A stretch of DNA of 64,000 nucleotides from positions 62,001 to 126,000 of the forward strand of contig NZ_KK211162.1 of assembly GCF_000620665.1 (NCBI RefSeq), read 5' to 3'. This DNA comes from Sphingomonas sp. URHD0057 (GTDB lineage: Bacteria > Pseudomonadota > Alphaproteobacteria > Sphingomonadales > Sphingomonadaceae). Below the pieces are notes generated by a model. That model had not been told where the DNA came from. It saw nothing but the letters and a program-made list of their open reading frames with translations, and ran no database searches. This document shows, in pieces, positions 9,101 to 17,660 of the stretch. A program made the position numbers and the translations under genes. Numbering within the stretch: the first letter of the stretch is position 1; each line of letters starts with the position of its first letter.

Positions 9101-10555
9101 TCAGTCTTCCTGCATGTTCGGGTCGCGGAGGCCCTCGCCGAGCGACGCGCGGGGGCGGTCTGCTTCGCTGCTGGTGACGGGGTAGGCGCAATAATCGGCG
9201 GCGTAGAAGGCGCTCGGCCGATGATTGCCCGAGGCGCCGAGCCCGCCGAACGGCGCGGTCGACGGCGCGCCGTTGGTCGGCTTGTTCCAGTTGATGACGC
9301 CGGCGCGGACGTTGGCCCAAAAGCGGTCATACTCCGCCGGGCTGTCGCCGATCAGGCTCGCCGCGAGGCCGAAGCGGGTGTTGTTGGCTTCGTCGATGGC
9401 GGCGTCGAAATCCTTGACCCGGATGACCTGGAGGACCGGGCCGAAAATCTCTTCGTCGGGACGATCCTTGATGCCGGTGACGTCGATCAGCGCGGGCGTA
9501 AGATATGGCCGCTCATCGAACGGCCGGTCGAGCCGGCGGAGCGGCTTGGCGCCTTTCATCATGAGATTCAGCCATTGGTCCTGGACATGATCGGCGGCGA
9601 GGTCGTCGATAACGGGACCCATGAAGGGCTGCGGGTCGGCGAACGGGTGGTCGACGATCATCCGGTCGATGAGGTTCTGGATATCGCTGAGGAGCTCTTC
9701 TTCCTGACCCTGTTCGACGATCAGCCGGCGCGCGGCGGTGCAGCGCTGGCCTGCGGTCAGATAGGCCGACTGGACGGCGATCATCGCCGCCGCCTCGATA
9801 TGTTTCGAGCGCCACACGACGAGCGGATTGTTGCCGCCCAGCTCCAGCGCCAGGATCTTGTGCGGCATGTCGGAGAATTGCTGGTGAAGCGACTGGCCGG
9901 CGCGCGCCGAGCCGGTGAACAGCAGACCGTCGATCTCGGGCTGGCCGGCCAGCGCGCGGCCCTCGTCCGGACCGCCGATGAGCAACCGGATGACGCCTTC
10001 TGGCACGCCGGCTTCGTGGAAGCAGCCGACGAGGAACTCGCCCGTCGCGGGGGTTTTTTCCGACGGCTTGAAGACGATCGCATTGCCGGCGATCAGCGCC
10101 GGGACGATGTGGCCATTGGGCAGGTGCGCCGGAAAATTATAGGGGCCGAGCACAGCCAGCACGCCGTGAGGCTTGTGGCGGACCGCGACCTTGTTGCCCA
10201 TCGCCGCCTCGAGCCGTCGCTGCGGCGTCCGCTCCGCGTAGGCGTTGATCGAAATCTCGACCTTGTTGATGACGGCGCCGACCTCGGTCCGCGCTTCCCA
10301 GAATGGCTTGCCGGTCTCGCGCGAGATCAGTTCGGCAAACTCGGTGTCTTTTTGGCGCACGACATTGGCGAAGCGGCGCAACGTCTCGATGCGGTAGGCG
10401 AGCGAGTGCGCGGCCCATTCGGGCCACGCCGCGCGCGCTGCGGCAACCTCGGCCGCCGCATCGCCGATGTCGCCGGACCAGATGCGCTCGCCGGTCGCCG
10501 GATCGGTCGAGACGAGCCCGCTCTGTTGCGCCGATGCTTCAGCCTGTCGGTTCAT
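9101..10555 (-). CDS. astD: N-succinylglutamate 5-semialdehyde dehydrogenase
   Basis: A 484-residue aldehyde dehydrogenase that oxidises N-succinylglutamate semialdehyde to N-succinylglutamate with NAD, step four of the arginine succinyltransferase (AST) pathway. Seen: GPYNFPAHLPNGH near 137, LLFTGSARAG around 211 for NAD binding, catalytic Glu238 in LELGGNNP, and nucleophile Cys272 in TAGQRCTAARR. The C-terminal GNHRPSAFYAADYCAYPV is characteristic of AstD rather than other aldehyde dehydrogenases. The ATG at 10555 lies within the end of selO (17-bp overlap), implying coupled translation. The partner genes astA and astB are 45 kb away in this window, so the pathway is split between two loci. 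Confidence 0.93.
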   Translation of the reverse strand: MNRQAEASAQQSGLVSTDPATGERIWSGDIGDAAAEVAAARAAWPEWAAHSLAYRIETLRRFANVVRQKDTEFAELISRETGKPFWEARTEVGAVINKVEISINAYAERTPQRRLEAAMGNKVAVRHKPHGVLAVLGPYNFPAHLPNGHIVPALIAGNAIVFKPSEKTPATGEFLVGCFHEAGVPEGVIRLLIGGPDEGRALAGQPEIDGLLFTGSARAGQSLHQQFSDMPHKILALELGGNNPLVVWRSKHIEAAAMIAVQSAYLTAGQRCTAARRLIVEQGQEEELLSDIQNLIDRMIVDHPFADPQPFMGPVIDDLAADHVQDQWLNLMMKGAKPLRRLDRPFDERPYLTPALIDVTGIKDRPDEEIFGPVLQVIRVKDFDAAIDEANNTRFGLAASLIGDSPAEYDRFWANVRAGVINWNKPTNGAPSTAPFGGLGASGNHRPSAFYAADYCAYPVTSSEADRPRASLGEGLRDPNMQED

Positions 10556-11915
10556 CTTGCGCCACGGCTTCGCCCATTCGGCGGACGGCTGCAACCTTGT
10601 CGTTGAACGGCCCCCAGTCGTCGCGCTCGGCAATCGCCGACCAGATCGCCTCGACCTCCTCGATCTGCATCGAGCAAGGCGCGTCGTCCGACCAATATGC
10701 GTGAGTGACCGATCGGCCCCGGCCTTCGAGCGCCCTGGCCAGCGCGCGAAACGCTTCGCCCGGATAGCGCTTGGGTCCAGGGTCGCGGCCGCCGCGCCAA
10801 TCGAAGAAAACCCGATCGATCGGCGTTTCGCGAGTGGCGAGGGCGGCGATCAGGGCTGCGGCAAGCGCACTGTCGTCGGACGAAGCGGCGACACCGAGCC
10901 GCCGCACAATGGCCGCGACCAGCGCTCGTTCAAACCGTCCGCTCCAGGCCGCGAGCGCGTCGGACAGTTGGGCGGCGGGCGCCACCAGGCTCAGGCAGCC
11001 GGCCAATTGCGCGAGGTCCCAGTGGATCGCTTCCGGCTGGCGGGCGAAGGCGTACAGCCCATAATGATCGAAATAGGCGGCAGTGAAGTCAGGGTCCCAT
11101 TCCGGCGTGAACCGCCATGGCCCGTAGTCGAAGCTTTCGCCGGTGATGTTGATATTGTCGCTGTTGAGGACGCCGTGGACGAAGCCCGCGGTCAGGTAGG
11201 AGGCCGTAAGGGCCGCGGTCGCGTGGCCGGCAAGATCGAACAGGCGCAGCGCATTTTCGGAATCGTCCGCGCCGGCGGGCTCGTCGTAAAGGTTGTCGAG
11301 GCAGTAGCGGAGCAGTTTGCTGAGGTTGTCGACCTCGCCGAAGAAGGCGAGGCGCTGGAACGTCCCGATCCGGATGTGGCCATGGCTCAGGCGCGTCAGG
11401 ACTGCCGAGCGAGTCGGGGAAGGCTCGTCCCCGCGCTCGAGCTGCTCGCCGGTTTCGAACAAGGCAAAGCTCTTCGACGTGTTGACGCCCAACGCTTCGA
11501 GCATCTCCGTTGCGAGCACCTCCCGAACGCCGCCCTTCAGCGTCAGTCGGCCGTCCGCGTGGCGGCTGTAAGGCGTCTGCCCGGAGCCCTTGGTCCCGAG
11601 ATCGAGCAGGCGGCTTCGGTCGTCGCGGAGTTGGGCGAAGGTGAAGCCGCGGCCGTCGCCGATCTCGGGATTGTACACGCGGAATTGATGCCCGTGATAG
11701 CGCAGCGCGAGCGGCTGGGTGAGGTTGTCGGGCAGCGGCTCCAAGCGGCAGAAATGTTTCGCCCAGCCGTCCGCGTCGAGATCAAGCCCGACTCGCTCCG
11801 ACCAGCGCGCATTGACGAACCGCGCAGTGCATTGCGGGAAGCGGGCGGGCTCGACCGCATCGTAGAATTCGCCGCCGAGCGTGAGGATTTTCGGGTCGGG
11901 GCGATTAGCAGGCAT
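10539..11915 (-). CDS. selO: Protein adenylyltransferase SelO (YdiU family)
   Basis: A 458-residue pseudokinase-fold enzyme that transfers AMP from ATP to Ser, Thr or Tyr of target proteins and is linked to oxidative stress responses. Diagnostic blocks: YHGHQFRVYNPEIGDGRG near residue 70, LGTKGSGQTPYSR near 105, LKGGVREVLATEML near 125, and GFVHGVLNSDNINITGE with FDYGPW near 240. These include the nucleotide and metal ligands conserved in the family. No selenocysteine is encoded, as usual in bacteria. The ATG at 11915 is chosen because sequence upstream of it in the same frame has no family resemblance. The 3' end overlaps astD by 17 bp. Confidence 0.92.
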   Translation of the reverse strand: MPANRPDPKILTLGGEFYDAVEPARFPQCTARFVNARWSERVGLDLDADGWAKHFCRLEPLPDNLTQPLALRYHGHQFRVYNPEIGDGRGFTFAQLRDDRSRLLDLGTKGSGQTPYSRHADGRLTLKGGVREVLATEMLEALGVNTSKSFALFETGEQLERGDEPSPTRSAVLTRLSHGHIRIGTFQRLAFFGEVDNLSKLLRYCLDNLYDEPAGADDSENALRLFDLAGHATAALTASYLTAGFVHGVLNSDNINITGESFDYGPWRFTPEWDPDFTAAYFDHYGLYAFARQPEAIHWDLAQLAGCLSLVAPAAQLSDALAAWSGRFERALVAAIVRRLGVAASSDDSALAAALIAALATRETPIDRVFFDWRGGRDPGPKRYPGEAFRALARALEGRGRSVTHAYWSDDAPCSMQIEEVEAIWSAIAERDDWGPFNDKVAAVRRMGEAVAQDEPTG

Positions 11916-12047
11916 CGTGCGACAAAGTGGGTTGGCGACGTCGGTTCCGCCAGTTGTCGATTGGCAGTTGACCCAAGCCGCTTTGCCGATGTGCGAGTGA
12001 TTTACCCGACTTGCCGTCCTAGCCGAGTATGACAGCAGGAGGATCTG

Positions 12048-13517
12048 ATGGTCCGCAATTTGTTCGCGGCAGCCGCCATATTTGCAGCGCCGGCCGCGAT
12101 GTCCCAGCCGCCATCGCCATTGGGAGTTTCGGGCTGGTGGCGAGCCACGCTCACGCATGGTGGCGAAAGCCGCGACATCTGGCTCCATTTCCACGATCGC
12201 AATGGCAAGCTGATCGCTGGCTTCGGCAACCCGACGATCGGGATCGAGGACACGCCAATAAGCGCGGTTGCGATTAAGCCAGACAGTGTCGAACTCTCCA
12301 ATCTCGGTTGGTCGCTGCATCGCGAGAATGACGGCAGCCTGACCGGGATCGTGCCGGATTCGCTCATCCCGGTTTACAAGATGCACGCCCGATTCCGGCC
12401 GTCACGCAAGCCGCCGCTAGCGGCATTATCGAGGCCATTGCGGCGGGCCCCCGCCCCGGTCTGGCGGCAGGACGTCGGCGCGCCGATTCATGGCGGGCTG
12501 GCGCTTGATCCTGCGCGTAAGCGGATCATCGTGGCGACGGACTCCGGTCGCGTGAGCGCGTTGAATGCGAGCGACGGGAAGGCCGCCTGGTCGATCGAGA
12601 CTGCAACGACCATTCGCGCGGCGCCGCTCATCGATGGGCCCTCGCTGTTCGTCTCGACCGACACGACGTTGCTGAAGCTCGAGGCTGCGACCGGACGACG
12701 CATCTGGTCCGCCGATCTGGGTGAGGGCAAAGGACAACGGCTGCCCATCACCGATCCCAACTCGCGTTATGACGAATACGCCTCATCGGCAGTCGTTTCA
12801 GGAGATTCTGTCTATGTCGGCAGTCGCGACGGCTGCGTCCGGCGTCTGAGCGTGGCGTCGGGAACGCTCCTTAAGCGTTTTTGCGCGAGCGACATGGTCA
12901 CCGCCACTCCGGTTGTCGACGGGAAACGCGTCTATTTCGCGAGCTTCGATAATCATGTTTATTCGGCGGATATCGACAGCGGGCGGATTATTTGGAGGCA
13001 TGATACGCAGGGCGCCATACCGCGCGATCTCGCCATTGTGGCGGGAAGGATCGTCGCCGGAAGCCGCTCCTTCGACCTCACCGCACTCGACAAGTCGACC
13101 GGACGGCCGGCGTGGAAACACTATTATTGGTATTCGTGGGTTGATTCAGTGCCGACCACTGTCGGCCGGACGATGTATATCGGATCGTCGGATAGCCTGC
13201 GCGTGTTCGCGTTCGACAATTCCAACGGGCACAAGCTGTGGGAGACCGCGGTGCCCGGCTGGACTTGGGCGAAGCCGGCTGTCGGTCGGCGGACCGTTTA
13301 TGCCGCCGTGACCGGCACAGCCACGCCGTACATGGGACCGCGGGCCGGCGGGTTCGCAGCGATCGACAGGAGTAGTGGCAAGTTGCGCTGGCTGCTCGCC
13401 TCAGACAAGCCCGACAACGCGCCCGAGTATGGGTTCGCCTCCGCTCCCGTGATCGCAAACGGCATGGTCTATGCCACCGACCTCACGGGTCACGTGATGG
13501 CGTTCAGGGACGAATGA
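12048..13517 (+). CDS. Exported PQQ-like beta-propeller repeat protein
   Basis: A 489-residue protein with a signal peptide (VRNLFAAAAIFAAPAAMSQ). A short N-terminal domain of about 100 residues (GWWRATLTHGGESRDIWLHF) precedes a beta-propeller from about residue 130 built of PQQ-type repeats: ALNASDGKAAWS, KLEAATGRRIWSADL, DIDSGRIIWRHD, DKSTGRPAWKH, DNSNGHKLWETA and DRSSGKLRWLL. The repeats match the PQQ-dehydrogenase/BamB-like fold, but no dehydrogenase active-site or haem motif is visible, so it is more likely a binding or scaffold protein of the periplasm than an enzyme. AGGAGG at 12037-12042 fixes the start. A 12-bp-stem hairpin follows the stop. Confidence 0.85.
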   Translation: MVRNLFAAAAIFAAPAAMSQPPSPLGVSGWWRATLTHGGESRDIWLHFHDRNGKLIAGFGNPTIGIEDTPISAVAIKPDSVELSNLGWSLHRENDGSLTGIVPDSLIPVYKMHARFRPSRKPPLAALSRPLRRAPAPVWRQDVGAPIHGGLALDPARKRIIVATDSGRVSALNASDGKAAWSIETATTIRAAPLIDGPSLFVSTDTTLLKLEAATGRRIWSADLGEGKGQRLPITDPNSRYDEYASSAVVSGDSVYVGSRDGCVRRLSVASGTLLKRFCASDMVTATPVVDGKRVYFASFDNHVYSADIDSGRIIWRHDTQGAIPRDLAIVAGRIVAGSRSFDLTALDKSTGRPAWKHYYWYSWVDSVPTTVGRTMYIGSSDSLRVFAFDNSNGHKLWETAVPGWTWAKPAVGRRTVYAAVTGTATPYMGPRAGGFAAIDRSSGKLRWLLASDKPDNAPEYGFASAPVIANGMVYATDLTGHVMAFRDE

Positions 13518-13522
13518 TCGGT

Positions 13523-13563
13523 TGCGTCGCGGCATCCGCGGGGCGTGCGGTTGCCGCGACGCA
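13523..13563 (+). terminator. Perfect 12-bp inverted repeat after the beta-propeller gene
   Basis: TGCGTCGCGGCA (13523-13534) and TGCCGCGACGCA (13552-13563) are exact inverted repeats around a 17-base loop, starting 5 bases past the stop codon. No T-run follows. It lies in the 194-bp gap between this gene and the opposing SCO1 gene, where I see nothing else. Confidence 0.55.
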
Positions 13564-13711
13564 GGCGCCCGTGACACGAGCGCCTATCCAGTTGTCGTCT
13601 TGCTTGTGAGATCGCAATCGGTGCCCCCTTCCGATCGGCGCGTGAAATGACGCCATTGGGCCTCATGCGCAAGATGGCCGTGACCATATCGGGCGAATTT
13701 TCGATCAACGG

Positions 13712-14341
13712 CTAACCGATGACCGCCTTGATCTTGGCAATCGCGTCGGCGTCTTTGTCCTGGGGCGCGATGGTGCCGGCGAGGCGGCCGTCGCGCCCGA
13801 ACAACAGCACCGCCGTGCTATGCTCCATCTCCTGGCCCATGCTGGGATGGGCTGCCGGCTGGGCGAAAATCCCGTACTGCTTCTTGACCTGATCGATCTG
13901 GGCCTGGCTTCCGGTCAGACCGATGATCGGAGCGCCGAACAGCCCGGCATATTGGCCGACCTCCTTCGGCCCGTCATTGGCGGGGTCGATCGTGACGAAC
14001 AGGATCGCCATCGCATTGTCGTTGGCTGCGGCGCGGCGCAGCTTGACCAGCCGCGAGAGCGTGGTCGGGCACACGTCGCCGCAGCGGGTGTAGCCGAAGT
14101 AGATGGCGTAGGGTTTCCCCTCCAGCGCCTGGCTGGAAAAGGGCTTGCCGTCGCCGCCGACCAGCGTGAACGGCCCGCCGAAGCTTGCCTGGGCCGTTGC
14201 CGGCGCCGCTTCGGGACCGGTCGCCGGGGTCTTCGGATAGAGCAACAGCGCCGCCATCCCGATGAGGGCAAGAGCAACCAGCACCCAGAGCAGAATGCGC
14301 ACCTGCTTCAGCTTGTCGCGGGGAGGGCGTTCATCAGCCAT
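13712..14341 (-). CDS. SCO1/SenC family copper chaperone
   Basis: A 209-residue thioredoxin-fold protein anchored by one N-terminal membrane helix (about residues 15-34) with its domain in the periplasm. The copper-binding and redox motif is Cys87-x3-Cys91-Pro in YTRCGDVCPTTL, with the third ligand His174 in EMEHSTAVLLF; all are present, so it should be functional. SCO proteins deliver copper to the CuA site of cytochrome c oxidase subunit II or keep its cysteines reduced. No oxidase genes are in the window. The ATG at 14341 is preferred to an upstream one at 14383, which adds basic residues unlike the family. Confidence 0.92.
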   Translation of the reverse strand: MADERPPRDKLKQVRILLWVLVALALIGMAALLLYPKTPATGPEAAPATAQASFGGPFTLVGGDGKPFSSQALEGKPYAIYFGYTRCGDVCPTTLSRLVKLRRAAANDNAMAILFVTIDPANDGPKEVGQYAGLFGAPIIGLTGSQAQIDQVKKQYGIFAQPAAHPSMGQEMEHSTAVLLFGRDGRLAGTIAPQDKDADAIAKIKAVIG

Positions 14342-14624
14342 GGCTTTCCGCGAGCCGTCTACTCTGCGCGGGGTTGCGGTCAACTGCTGTTGCCGATGGG
14401 CTACGCATTTGTGACAAAATGGAAATCCGGTTGCACAACGTTTTTCGGGCGGTTACGCCTCGCCGGTTCGCGCCCGTCTCAAGCTGCGCGGGCGAGGCTT
14501 TCGGGGGTGCGTTTCTCGAGGTCGGACTGACCGGGCATGGCCGAGCCCGGACTCCGGCGCGGCAAATATTCCCTGGCGATGAATCTACTCGGTGCAGGTG
14601 GGGTTTGAGCTGGGGGATTTCTGA

Positions 14625-17600
14625 ATGGCTTACCACAACTTTGGTTCTTCGCCGTCCAGCGGCCTGATCGCCGCAGCGTTTTGGGGTGGCGGTGGCGGGA
14701 CGGGCAACGGCACGAACCAGGGCACATCGGGCAATGACACGCTGAGTGGGACTGCCGGCAACGACACGATCAGCGGGCTTGGTGGCAACGACACCATCGC
14801 GACCAATAATGGCCGGGTCATGGTCGATCCGACCGCGGCTTTCACTGGCACAGAGGGTGACGACACTCTCATCGGGACTTCTGGTCCAGACACCATCGAT
14901 GGTTTGGGTGGCGCCGATCTCATCAAGGGCTACGACGGGAACGATCACCTGTCGGGCGGCGCGGGGCTCGATACCATCGTCGGCGGGGCCGGTGCGGACA
15001 CGATCGATGGAGGTGACAACAGCGACATCCTCTTTAGCAACGAGCAGTCCGATTTGTCGGGATTGTCCCCGCTCGTGTTCGATCACGGCACGGAGGCCGA
15101 TACAATTATCGGTGGCGGCGGGAACGACATTATCTTTGCCGGTTACGGCGACACCGTTGACGGCGGCACCAACTTATCGAGCGGCGACACGCTGGCAATC
15201 AGCTTCCAGGGATCTTCCGGGGGAGTCGCCGCAGACTTCACACAGGCTTCGCTATCCGTTGGCGGCGCAACGATCACCGGAATCGAGAAGGTTTATTGGG
15301 TGGAGGGGAGTCAATTCGCCGACACCATAACGGTTGCGCCGAATTCTAGTGGCACCAACGTCTATGGTATGGACGGCGATGACCTGCTCGCTGGCGGCGC
15401 GAGTACGATGGATGGCGGCGACGGAAACGACGTTATCGATGCTCGCTCGACGGATCTCCTTACGACGCTGCGGGGGGGAGCTGGAAACGACATCATTTAC
15501 GCGAGTCTGACGGGTTCCCAAGCCGAAGGGGGCGACGGCGATGATACGATTTACGCGAATGCCATCGCGCTAGGTGGCAACGGCAATGACACGATCATCG
15601 TCCAACAGAGCATCGGCGCCTTCGTGAATAACCACGCGGCGCCGATCGATGGGGAAGCGGGAAACGATTCAATCACAGGCGCGGACGGTGATGACGCGAT
15701 CGCTGGCGGAACCGGAGTCGATAAAATCGATGGCGGGTCGGGTAACGACACGATCTTCTCCGGCGTGCCGCTCAATTTTTGGGAATTTGATCCGACGCCG
15801 TCTGACGCTGGTACAGAACATGACGTAATCAATGCCGGCGCGGGCGACGATCGCATATCCGCTGGCTACGGCGATGACGTTGACGGGGGCGAGGGAACCG
15901 ATCTGCTGCGATTGGACCTCGGCGGAGCGTCTGCCGGCGTGACGCTGGATATGTCCATCTTCAGCTCCGGTGGCGCGATCAATATTGGTGGCGGGACCAT
16001 CCAGAACGTCGAACATGTCGAATATCTCCTGGGTACCAATTTTGCCGATCAACTGACGGTGTCAGGCGGAGACAGCACATTCACAGTTGATGGCGGAGGC
16101 GGCGACGACTGGATCATTGTGAACGGCGGGAGCAGCACGCTCCTCGGCAGCGACGGCAATGATGTCATCGAAATTCGTGGTGGCCCGGCTCATGCATACG
16201 GAGGCGATGGCGACGACTCGTTCATCAGCGGTGCTGGCGCGGACAGTTTCGATGGCGGCTTTGGCAACGACTCGGTGGATTACGTCCGGTCAGCGACAGG
16301 CGTAAACGTCGATCTTGCAGCCGGGACGGGGGCTGGCGGCGACCAGCTGTACAATATCGACAGCGTCGCGGGATCAAACTTTGCCGACCAACTCGCCGGC
16401 ACCTCCCTCGACAACAACCTGTTCGGCCGGACTGGCAATGACGTTCTCGACGCCGGGGATGGCAACGATATCCTCGATGGAGGGACCGGTAACGACACGA
16501 TGGCCGGTGGTGCAGGCAACGACACCTTCTTCATCGACAGCAGCGGTGACGTTGTCACCGAAGGGACAAGCGCCGGTACCGACACGGTCCACACCACCAT
16601 CACCTACACGCTCGGCGCCAACGTCGAGGACGGGACCCTCGACGGCGCCTCAGCGATCAGTCTTACCGGTAACACTCTCGCAAATGTGCTCACCGGCAAT
16701 TCCGGCGGCAACATCCTCGATGGTGGCACCGGCAACGATCGCCTGACCGGAGGCGCTGGCGTCGACACGTTCGTCTACCGCACCGGCGGCGGAGCCGACG
16801 TCATCACCGACTTCGCCGCCGGCGAGGCGATCAACGTCTACGGCTACACCGCCGCGCAATCGGTCGCGCAGTCGGGCGCGAACGTGCTAGTCACGCTTGC
16901 CAGCGGCAATACGATCACGGTCGACAATGCGACGGTCGCCGCGGTCAAAGCCGCCCTTCACTTCCAGACGAGCGGCGGCGGCGGGACTCCCGGCACGATC
17001 ACCGGCACCAGTGCCGCCAACACCCTCAACGGCACGACCGGCAACGACACCATCAACGGCCTCGGCGGCAATGACACGCTGAACGGCAATGCCGGGAACG
17101 ACACGCTCGACGGCGGCACCGGCGCCGATGCCATGAAGGGCGGGACCGGCAACGACATCTATTATGTCGACAACAGCGGCGACCGCATCACCGAGCTGTC
17201 CGGCGCGGGGACGGATGAAGTGCGGACGACGATCACCCAGACGCTGGCGTCAAACGTCGAGAAGGGAACCGCGCTCGGCAGTGCCGCGATCAACCTCACC
17301 GGCAATGCGCTGGCCAACGTGCTGACCGGCAACTCGGCGGCGAACACGCTCAACGGCGCCGGCGGCAACGACACGCTGAACGGCGGGCTCGGGAACGACA
17401 CGCTGACCGGCGGCGCTGGCCGCGACGTGTTCATGTTCGGCGATGTCGCGAGCGGCGCCGACCGGATCACCGACTTTGTCTCGGGCACCGACAAGATCAA
17501 CCTGCACGCGCTCGGGATCACCGCCGCGCAGGTCCACACCGCGGTCAGCGGCAGCAATCTGGTGATCAGCGTCGATGCCGATCACAACGGCACCAACGAC

Positions 17601-17657
17601 TTCTCCATCACGCTCGTCGGCGTGACCCACATCAACGCGTCGGATTATATCTTTTAG
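14625..17657 (+). CDS. Large RTX calcium-binding repeat protein, probably secreted by type I system
   Basis: A 1010-residue acidic protein built almost wholly of glycine- and aspartate-rich nonapeptide repeats (GNDTLSGTAGNDTISGLGGND and dozens more, here cut short), which fold as calcium-loaded beta-rolls. No protease, lipase or toxin domain is visible; the first 25 residues are a short Gly-rich lead. Longer spacer modules recur, for example GTNFADQLTVSG/GSNFADQLAGTS and two copies of a unit of about 150 residues near the C-terminus. The extreme C-terminus (FSITLVGVTHINASDYIF) fits an uncleaved type I secretion signal. GGGGGA at 14612-14617 precedes the ATG. The opposing prtD/prtE-like genes start 3 bp after the stop. 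Likely role: surface or matrix protein. Confidence 0.9.
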   Translation: MAYHNFGSSPSSGLIAAAFWGGGGGTGNGTNQGTSGNDTLSGTAGNDTISGLGGNDTIATNNGRVMVDPTAAFTGTEGDDTLIGTSGPDTIDGLGGADLIKGYDGNDHLSGGAGLDTIVGGAGADTIDGGDNSDILFSNEQSDLSGLSPLVFDHGTEADTIIGGGGNDIIFAGYGDTVDGGTNLSSGDTLAISFQGSSGGVAADFTQASLSVGGATITGIEKVYWVEGSQFADTITVAPNSSGTNVYGMDGDDLLAGGASTMDGGDGNDVIDARSTDLLTTLRGGAGNDIIYASLTGSQAEGGDGDDTIYANAIALGGNGNDTIIVQQSIGAFVNNHAAPIDGEAGNDSITGADGDDAIAGGTGVDKIDGGSGNDTIFSGVPLNFWEFDPTPSDAGTEHDVINAGAGDDRISAGYGDDVDGGEGTDLLRLDLGGASAGVTLDMSIFSSGGAINIGGGTIQNVEHVEYLLGTNFADQLTVSGGDSTFTVDGGGGDDWIIVNGGSSTLLGSDGNDVIEIRGGPAHAYGGDGDDSFISGAGADSFDGGFGNDSVDYVRSATGVNVDLAAGTGAGGDQLYNIDSVAGSNFADQLAGTSLDNNLFGRTGNDVLDAGDGNDILDGGTGNDTMAGGAGNDTFFIDSSGDVVTEGTSAGTDTVHTTITYTLGANVEDGTLDGASAISLTGNTLANVLTGNSGGNILDGGTGNDRLTGGAGVDTFVYRTGGGADVITDFAAGEAINVYGYTAAQSVAQSGANVLVTLASGNTITVDNATVAAVKAALHFQTSGGGGTPGTITGTSAANTLNGTTGNDTINGLGGNDTLNGNAGNDTLDGGTGADAMKGGTGNDIYYVDNSGDRITELSGAGTDEVRTTITQTLASNVEKGTALGSAAINLTGNALANVLTGNSAANTLNGAGGNDTLNGGLGNDTLTGGAGRDVFMFGDVASGADRITDFVSGTDKINLHALGITAAQVHTAVSGSNLVISVDADHNGTNDFSITLVGVTHINASDYIF

Positions 17658-17660
17658 GGC

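Noticed and set aside
9221-10606. 461-codon plus-strand open frame opposite astD.
   Set aside because: Shadow of astD; no family motif, no ribosome site, and astD is unambiguous.
13490-13708. 72-codon minus-strand open frame in the gap after the beta-propeller gene.
   Set aside because: Overlaps the hairpin, no ribosome site, and basic low-complexity translation.
14342-14624. Leader of the RTX gene checked for a c-di-GMP riboswitch or small RNA.
   Set aside because: No conserved riboswitch core or convincing terminator hairpin could be read by eye.
14700-17450. Many short similar DNA repeats that could look like a CRISPR or minisatellite array.
   Set aside because: The repeats are in frame and encode glycine/aspartate nonapeptides; spacing and identity are those of RTX coding sequence.
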